A DNA stretch of 64,000 nucleotides, taken from positions 1 through 64,000 of the forward strand of contig JAAWNY010000005.1 of assembly GCA_022799175.1 (NCBI GenBank). Reading direction: 5' to 3'. The stretch's first letter is position 1. The number at the start of each line of letters is the position of its first letter. Shown piece by piece: positions 59,390 to 64,000 of this stretch. The position numbers and the translations under genes are program-made. Under the pieces are notes generated by a model, which was not told the DNA's origin, did not search any database, and was given only the letters and a program-made list of their open reading frames with translations. The DNA comes from Lachnospiraceae bacterium. Lineage in GTDB: Bacteria; Bacillota; Clostridia; Lachnospirales; Lachnospiraceae.

Positions 59390-60235
59390 TCAGCACACCA
59401 CCGCCAAGGCCCCCAACATCCCCAGCTCGCAAAGCTGCAGAAAATATCCTGCCAAATCCCCAGTAATTCCGCCAAACTCTCTCAATATCATCCGATGATA
59501 CCAGATAAATATAACGACTGCCGCAGACACGGTAAATAATCCGACCAACCAGCCTCCTATACAAAACAAAAAAAATACGGCGGCCATACCCCAGACTATC
59601 ATAGATATCTGCACCACCCGTGTCTGTGCGCCTTTCGCAAAGGTACTGACTAACCCCTCTGCTCTCGCCTTTGGCCACGAGACCACCGACCAGCCGCTCA
59701 GCGCCCGCTCCAGCACATAGATTCCTGCTACCGCCGGAAATGCCTTTTCTTTCAATTCACTAAATGCGGCCAAATATAATAGAAGATAAACGCTACATCC
59801 TAAAATGGCAAACGCTCCTGTATGTGGGTCTTTCATAATTTCCAGCTTTCTTTTTGCTGGCTGGCAAGAACTGCGGGCATCCACTACATCCAAAAATCCA
59901 TCCATATGGATTCCTCCTGTAAGAAGCACAGGAAGTCCAGTGCCAATGCAGGCATAAGCAATCTTTCCCAGTGCCACTTTTTGAGCCGCCCAGTCAAATC
60001 CTACCATCACTCCTCCCATCACCACCCCGATCAGCGGAAAAAAACAAAGTGCATATTTCATACCCTCTGCCGTCCATTCCACCTGTGAAACCGGAATCCG
60101 CGAATACATGGCAAACGCAATCATCAGGCTTTCGTAAACCGTTCTGCTTTTTTTCCTTTCTTTTTTCTCACTATCCATACTATTACTATTCATACTTTTC
60201 CTGATTTCATCCCTTCCTGCGCTATACTTTGTCAT
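59390..60235 (-). CDS. cobS: Adenosylcobinamide-GDP ribazoletransferase
   Basis: LMIAFAMYSRIPVSQVEWTAEGMKYALCFFPLIGVVMGG, GGIHMDGFLDVVDARSSCQPAKRKLEIMKDPHTGAFAILG; ATGA-type overlap with cobU. Confidence 0.95.
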   Translation of the reverse strand: MTKYSAGRDEIRKSMNSNSMDSEKKERKKSRTVYESLMIAFAMYSRIPVSQVEWTAEGMKYALCFFPLIGVVMGGVMVGFDWAAQKVALGKIAYACIGTGLPVLLTGGIHMDGFLDVVDARSSCQPAKRKLEIMKDPHTGAFAILGCSVYLLLYLAAFSELKEKAFPAVAGIYVLERALSGWSVVSWPKARAEGLVSTFAKGAQTRVVQISMIVWGMAAVFFLFCIGGWLVGLFTVSAAVVIFIWYHRMILREFGGITGDLAGYFLQLCELGMLGALAVVC

Positions 60236-60813
60236 CGAACTCCATGGTTTCCTGTTTTTATGGATAAGGCAATCCCATATACCACCTCTGTCACCTGATC
60301 GGCCATAGCTGCCAATTCCCGATTTATTTGTCCCAACAACCGAATATACCGCATCGTCTCCGCTTCGTAAAAGCATCCGTCTGAAAACACCTCATTCGTA
60401 ATGATGATCACGATCGCGGCACAATCCTGCAAATGCCAGATTCCTCTTTGAATCCGCCCTAAAATCTCCTCGTCTGTTCCCCCTTCTTCAAATAGCTCAT
60501 TCGCCACCAAATTGGACATACATTCCAATAAAATCACCGTATTTTTCCAAAGCCCTGCCTCAGATACTGCCTCTTTTTCCTTTACTGGTCTTTTCGGTAG
60601 CACCACGGTTTCGAGATTGCGATATACTTCTATCGTATGAAATCCTTTGCCCAAGCGCTGTTGACGATGTCTGGCTACCCGTGCCTTTCCCTCTTCTCCC
60701 CAAGGCCGCATCGTAGCCAGATAATAACGGTATCTGCCTTTGGCCTCCTCTGCCATCTGTTCCCCATAAACAGACTTCCCGCTGGCGCTGCCTCCGGTAA
60801 TTAAATGGATCAT
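60232..60813 (-). CDS. cobU: Bifunctional adenosylcobinamide kinase / adenosylcobinamide-phosphate guanylyltransferase
   Basis: MIHLITGGSASGKSVYGEQMAEE...YYLATMRPWGEEGKARVARHRQQRLGKGFHTIEVYRNLE; IVIIITNEVFSDGC. Confidence 0.94.
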   Translation of the reverse strand: MIHLITGGSASGKSVYGEQMAEEAKGRYRYYLATMRPWGEEGKARVARHRQQRLGKGFHTIEVYRNLETVVLPKRPVKEKEAVSEAGLWKNTVILLECMSNLVANELFEEGGTDEEILGRIQRGIWHLQDCAAIVIIITNEVFSDGCFYEAETMRYIRLLGQINRELAAMADQVTEVVYGIALSIKTGNHGVR

Positions 60814-61370
60814 TTCTCACCCCCTGGCAGGGTGATCACATACACCGGATTCTGTCCCTGCATCAGATGATAATTTCCCAACTTTTCAGCCCTTGCCACC
60901 TGCACACTGACAATCTCCGCTTCTCGCTCACAACGTTGAAGATATTCCCCCACCGCTGTCAATGTCTCCAGAGCAATGACATTAAGTACTACTCGTACCT
61001 GGGGGTTGAGCTTTTGTACCTGATCCAATATCTTTGCTAACTCTCCCCCACTGCCTCCAATGAATACCCGGTCCGGAACCGGAAGTCCCGTTAGAGCCTC
61101 TGGTGCACGGCCTTGAACTACCGTCAAATTTTCCGCTCCCAGAACCTCTTGATTCCTGCGAATCAGCTCGCATCCCTCTTCTTTCTGCTCAATAGCATAG
61201 ACATGACCCTCTCTTGCGATCAAAGCTGCCTCGATTGCCACTGATCCGGTTCCTGCTCCGATATCATAAATAATACTGTCTTCTTGCAACTCCAGTTTAG
61301 CAAGTGAGATCGCCCGAATCTCACTTTTCGTCATGGGAATTCTGCCGCGAATAAAGCGTTTATCCTCCAT
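60810..61370 (-). CDS. cbiT: Precorrin-6Y/cobalt-precorrin methyltransferase-decarboxylase CbiT subunit
   Basis: MTKSEIRAISLAKLELQEDSIIYDIGAGTGSVAIEAALIAREGHVYAIEQKEEGCELIRRN, VFIGGSGGELAKIL. Confidence 0.94.
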   Translation of the reverse strand: MEDKRFIRGRIPMTKSEIRAISLAKLELQEDSIIYDIGAGTGSVAIEAALIAREGHVYAIEQKEEGCELIRRNQEVLGAENLTVVQGRAPEALTGLPVPDRVFIGGSGGELAKILDQVQKLNPQVRVVLNVIALETLTAVGEYLQRCEREAEIVSVQVARAEKLGNYHLMQGQNPVYVITLPGGEK

Positions 61371-61381
61371 TTCCGATCCTC

Positions 61382-62902
61382 CTAAAATTCTGCCCTCGTT
61401 TTTACAAGCTCTCTCATTTTTAATTTTTCCTGAAAAGTATCGGGATGATCCAAAATTACTGCTACCAGGGAATCCGTTTCCTGTTCACAAAGTTCCCTCA
61501 CCTTCTCTATGAAAATTATTTCCTCCGGATAGCCCAGCCGAATTCCTGCTGACACCCAGATATCCCCCCATCCGGATCGCTCTAATCTTCTACACAAACT
61601 CTTCAGATTTTCCTTTCCTCCCATCAGCAAAAACACGCTCTGATGCGCTTCTAACAACTTCTCCACGTCACAATCCCTGCCATGAATGCTGGCCGGATAA
61701 ATCTCCTCCCAGGACCTTCCCAGCCGCGAGCAAAGACAAGACAATGTAGAAATCCCAGGAAAAATCCGGACACTGACGTTTGCTTTTGCAATCCCGCCTT
61801 TTCCCATCAAAGCATTCAGCAAAGAACTACAACCGCTGTAAAACCCCGTATCCCCGGAATATATTACCGCAATCCGAGAAAATTTCGGATGCTTCTCAAG
61901 CCAGTCTCGGATCTCTTCTCCCAGATATATCATCTTCCTGGGTTTTCCCTTCACCCATCGCTCCACATCTGCCAATAATCGCGGCGCTCCCAGTACTATC
62001 TCACACTGTTGCAGCGCCTCCCGTGCTTCCATCGTTAATTGATTCCCACATCCCATGCCGGCCCCAATCAAAAACACCTGCTGTCTGACCTCTGTCCGGC
62101 ATCTTTTCTCCGATATGTCTTCCCCATCCTTTGCCAGTAACTGTAATTCCTCTCTGGCCCGCTCCATCAAAATTCCCTGTTCTTTTCCCGGTCTCTGAAT
62201 TACAACCGTTTGCACCCCGCAGATTTCTGCCGCCCTGAGCTTTTCCAAAAATCCTCCCTGACTGCCTGACTCCTTTGTCACCAACCATTTGGCCCCGACA
62301 GCGCGAAGCATGGCCACATTCATTTCTTCTGAAAACGGTCCCTGCATAGCAATCAATTGCCGGCCGGATAACCCCAGTTTCTCACAGCGAGCCAGTACCT
62401 GACTGTCTGGCAGCACTCTGGCAAAAATACGCTCTTTTACAGACAATACTTCCACAAATACTGCCAATTCCTTACTACCGGTAGTCAAAAGCACTGGCTT
62501 GCTGTCCTTTTCCAGGATTTCTGCCGCTTCCTGTGCGCTATGCACCCGAACAATCTGCGGTTTCGGTTCCTCCTCTTCCTCTTTTGCCTCCTCTTCTTTT
62601 CGCAGTACCCGCAAGCAGCGTATTTCTGCCCGCTGGCATGCTTCCCGGATTTGCTCACTAGCCGCCATTGCATAAGGATGCGTCGCATCCAATACCAAAA
62701 GAGGCTGTTCTTTTTTCAGCAGCCGGAATATTCCCTCTTCATCCAATGTCCCACAACGCACCAATAAATCTTCCCTTTCTCCTGCTACTTTTTTTCCGTA
62801 TTCCGAAACCACACTGAGCAGAGTCGGAATTTTCTTTGATGCCGCATACATTGCCAGTTCCCGGCCCTCTGTCGTCCCTCCGAAAATTATTGCTTTCGTC
62901 AT
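61382..62902 (-). CDS. Fused precorrin-6A reductase (CobK/CbiJ) and cobalt-precorrin methyltransferase (CbiE)
   Basis: N-terminal CobK: AIIFGGTTEGRELAMYA...VLDATHPYAMAASEQIREAC; C-terminal CbiE: FLIGAGMGCGNQLTMEAREALQQCEIVLGAPRLLADV...VIYSGDTGFYSGCSSLL. Confidence 0.9.
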   Translation of the reverse strand: MTKAIIFGGTTEGRELAMYAASKKIPTLLSVVSEYGKKVAGEREDLLVRCGTLDEEGIFRLLKKEQPLLVLDATHPYAMAASEQIREACQRAEIRCLRVLRKEEEAKEEEEEPKPQIVRVHSAQEAAEILEKDSKPVLLTTGSKELAVFVEVLSVKERIFARVLPDSQVLARCEKLGLSGRQLIAMQGPFSEEMNVAMLRAVGAKWLVTKESGSQGGFLEKLRAAEICGVQTVVIQRPGKEQGILMERAREELQLLAKDGEDISEKRCRTEVRQQVFLIGAGMGCGNQLTMEAREALQQCEIVLGAPRLLADVERWVKGKPRKMIYLGEEIRDWLEKHPKFSRIAVIYSGDTGFYSGCSSLLNALMGKGGIAKANVSVRIFPGISTLSCLCSRLGRSWEEIYPASIHGRDCDVEKLLEAHQSVFLLMGGKENLKSLCRRLERSGWGDIWVSAGIRLGYPEEIIFIEKVRELCEQETDSLVAVILDHPDTFQEKLKMRELVKTRAEF

Positions 62903-62921
62903 CCTGTCTCTGTCCTTTCTG

Positions 62922-64000
62922 TCACTCTACCCCTCTTCTGCCATACTGCCGATCCCATTCTGCCTGTGCCACTGCCACTGTCACTCCGTTTTCCGCCCGC
63001 TTTCTTACCACAAGTCTTCCCCCTACTCCCGCTCCGGCAAGTGCCGCCCGTTCACATACATTGCCGGTTCCTGTCACCTGCCGGACAAAAGCAGATTCTT
63101 CCACGGATTCCTGAATTTGCTCCAGTTGCTCTGCCGAAAAAGTGAGAAAAGGCACAGCCCATTTTCTAGCCAACCAACAAATCCCTTCCTCCTCTTTCTT
63201 TCGATCAATGCTGGCCAGACAGCTTACCGCACGCCAGTCCAGCTTCGCCTCTCTTAAAATCCGTTCTATCATTTCCTCAATCCGTTCTTTTTTCATTCCT
63301 TTCCGGCAGCCGACTCCCACGATCAATATCCGGGGTAAAAGCCGCAAAAGCCGTCTTTCTGTGATCAGCTTTTTGAGCAACTCCTCCCCCGGATCCGGCT
63401 GCGTTCTCACAGTCAACCATAGGTTTCTCTCCCCGGCTTGTCCATAGAAATATCCGGCCGGCAATGGCTCAAGCAGAGGAAAATCGCTGAAAAATCCTAC
63501 CGGCTTCTCCTCCAGCAAAGACGCCGCCACCTGTTTTGCCTGTTCCCGATCCCCGATTTGCCATCCCCTCTCGGCCGCCCAGAAATCTGCTGCTTTCTTC
63601 TCGTTTACATCTGTCGCTGTGGTGATCACCGGCTGTGCACCACAGACGTTTGCCACCGTTTTCGTCAATTCATTGGCTCCTCCCACATGACCAGACAACA
63701 GAGAGATGACATAGTGCCCTGCCTCATCCATCACTACTACCGCCGGATCGGTCAGCTTGTCATTTAAAAAAGGAGCTATGGCCCGTACGGCAATTCCCAC
63801 TGCTCCAATATAAATCAATCCGTCTGCCTGTAAAAATTGTCTGCCTGTCCATTCTCCCACAGATTCTGCCATCAAATTAATCCCTGGCTGTCCGGCTCCG
63901 GCCTCCGCCAAAAAACGAGGCTGTATATATCCCTCGCACGCGTCTCCAGATTCTCGAAAATGTCTTGTCAGCCGGCTGCACCATCTGGCTCCGGCTCTGG
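62922..64000 (-). CDS. cbiG: Cobalt-precorrin 5A hydrolase CbiG (5' end truncated by window edge)
   Basis: GLIYIGAVGIAVRAIAPFLNDKLTDPAVVVMDEAGHYVISLLSGHVGGANELTKTVANVCGAQPVITTATDVN. The frame stays open upstream of the listed TTG start to the window end (...RWCSRLTRHFRESGDACEGYIQPRFLAEAG). Confidence 0.9.
   Translation of the reverse strand, partial: RAGARWCSRLTRHFRESGDACEGYIQPRFLAEAGAGQPGINLMAESVGEWTGRQFLQADGLIYIGAVGIAVRAIAPFLNDKLTDPAVVVMDEAGHYVISLLSGHVGGANELTKTVANVCGAQPVITTATDVNEKKAADFWAAERGWQIGDREQAKQVAASLLEEKPVGFFSDFPLLEPLPAGYFYGQAGERNLWLTVRTQPDPGEELLKKLITERRLLRLLPRILIVGVGCRKGMKKERIEEMIERILREAKLDWRAVSCLASIDRKKEEEGICWLARKWAVPFLTFSAEQLEQIQESVEESAFVRQVTGTGNVCERAALAGAGVGGRLVVRKRAENGVTVAVAQAEWDRQYGRRGVE

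Noticed and set aside
1-64000. CRISPR arrays, tRNA/rRNA genes, prophage or transposase genes
   Set aside because: Scanned for regularly spaced direct repeats, tRNA-like TTCGAATCC/TTCRANYC arms with acceptor stems, and integrase/transposase motifs; nothing convincing found by eye. A tRNAscan or Infernal run would be decisive.

Overview
This window looks like chromosomal DNA from a Gram-positive anaerobe, most likely Clostridia/Lachnospiraceae-like (inferred from gene content and order). Almost everything is on the minus strand. In map order: (1) a housekeeping block tsf-rpsB-codY-topA-dprA-comM (67-7730); (2) a DUF4130/UDG-like plus radical-SAM DNA-repair-associated pair (7944-10351); (3) citrate lyase citF-citE-citD with a LysR regulator and a TctABC tricarboxylate transporter (10617-17632); (4) an SH3b-NlpC/P60 hydrolase, a split chromate transporter, a lipoprotein and a cytidylate-kinase-like protein (17940-22676); (5) a ~320-bp imperfect palindrome (22834-23156); (6) a three-gene ABC_sub_bind-type transporter, a PsiE-like protein, a dipeptidase and mgsA (23167-28463); (7) the protein-quality-control block engB-lon-clpX-clpP-tig (28592-35108); (8) a CYTH protein and an Mgl-type sugar ABC transporter with two extra periplasmic-binding proteins and a YesM/YesN-type two-component system (35388-45814); (9) a cobalamin biosynthesis region (45874-48514 and 59390-64000) split by fsa and a two-fold signalling locus (49540-59272). 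That locus holds two lipoproteins resembling solute-binding proteins with a C-terminal 5'-nucleotidase-C-like domain, each followed by a very similar hybrid histidine kinase, with a GNAT gene between. It is the strongest candidate here for an under-described system. I saw no CRISPR array, rRNA, convincing tRNA, transposase or prophage. Phased A-tracts lie upstream of, or overlap, several predicted promoters (codY, tctC, tig, mglB). All assignments come from reading the sequence and from remembered family motifs; no database searches were run.
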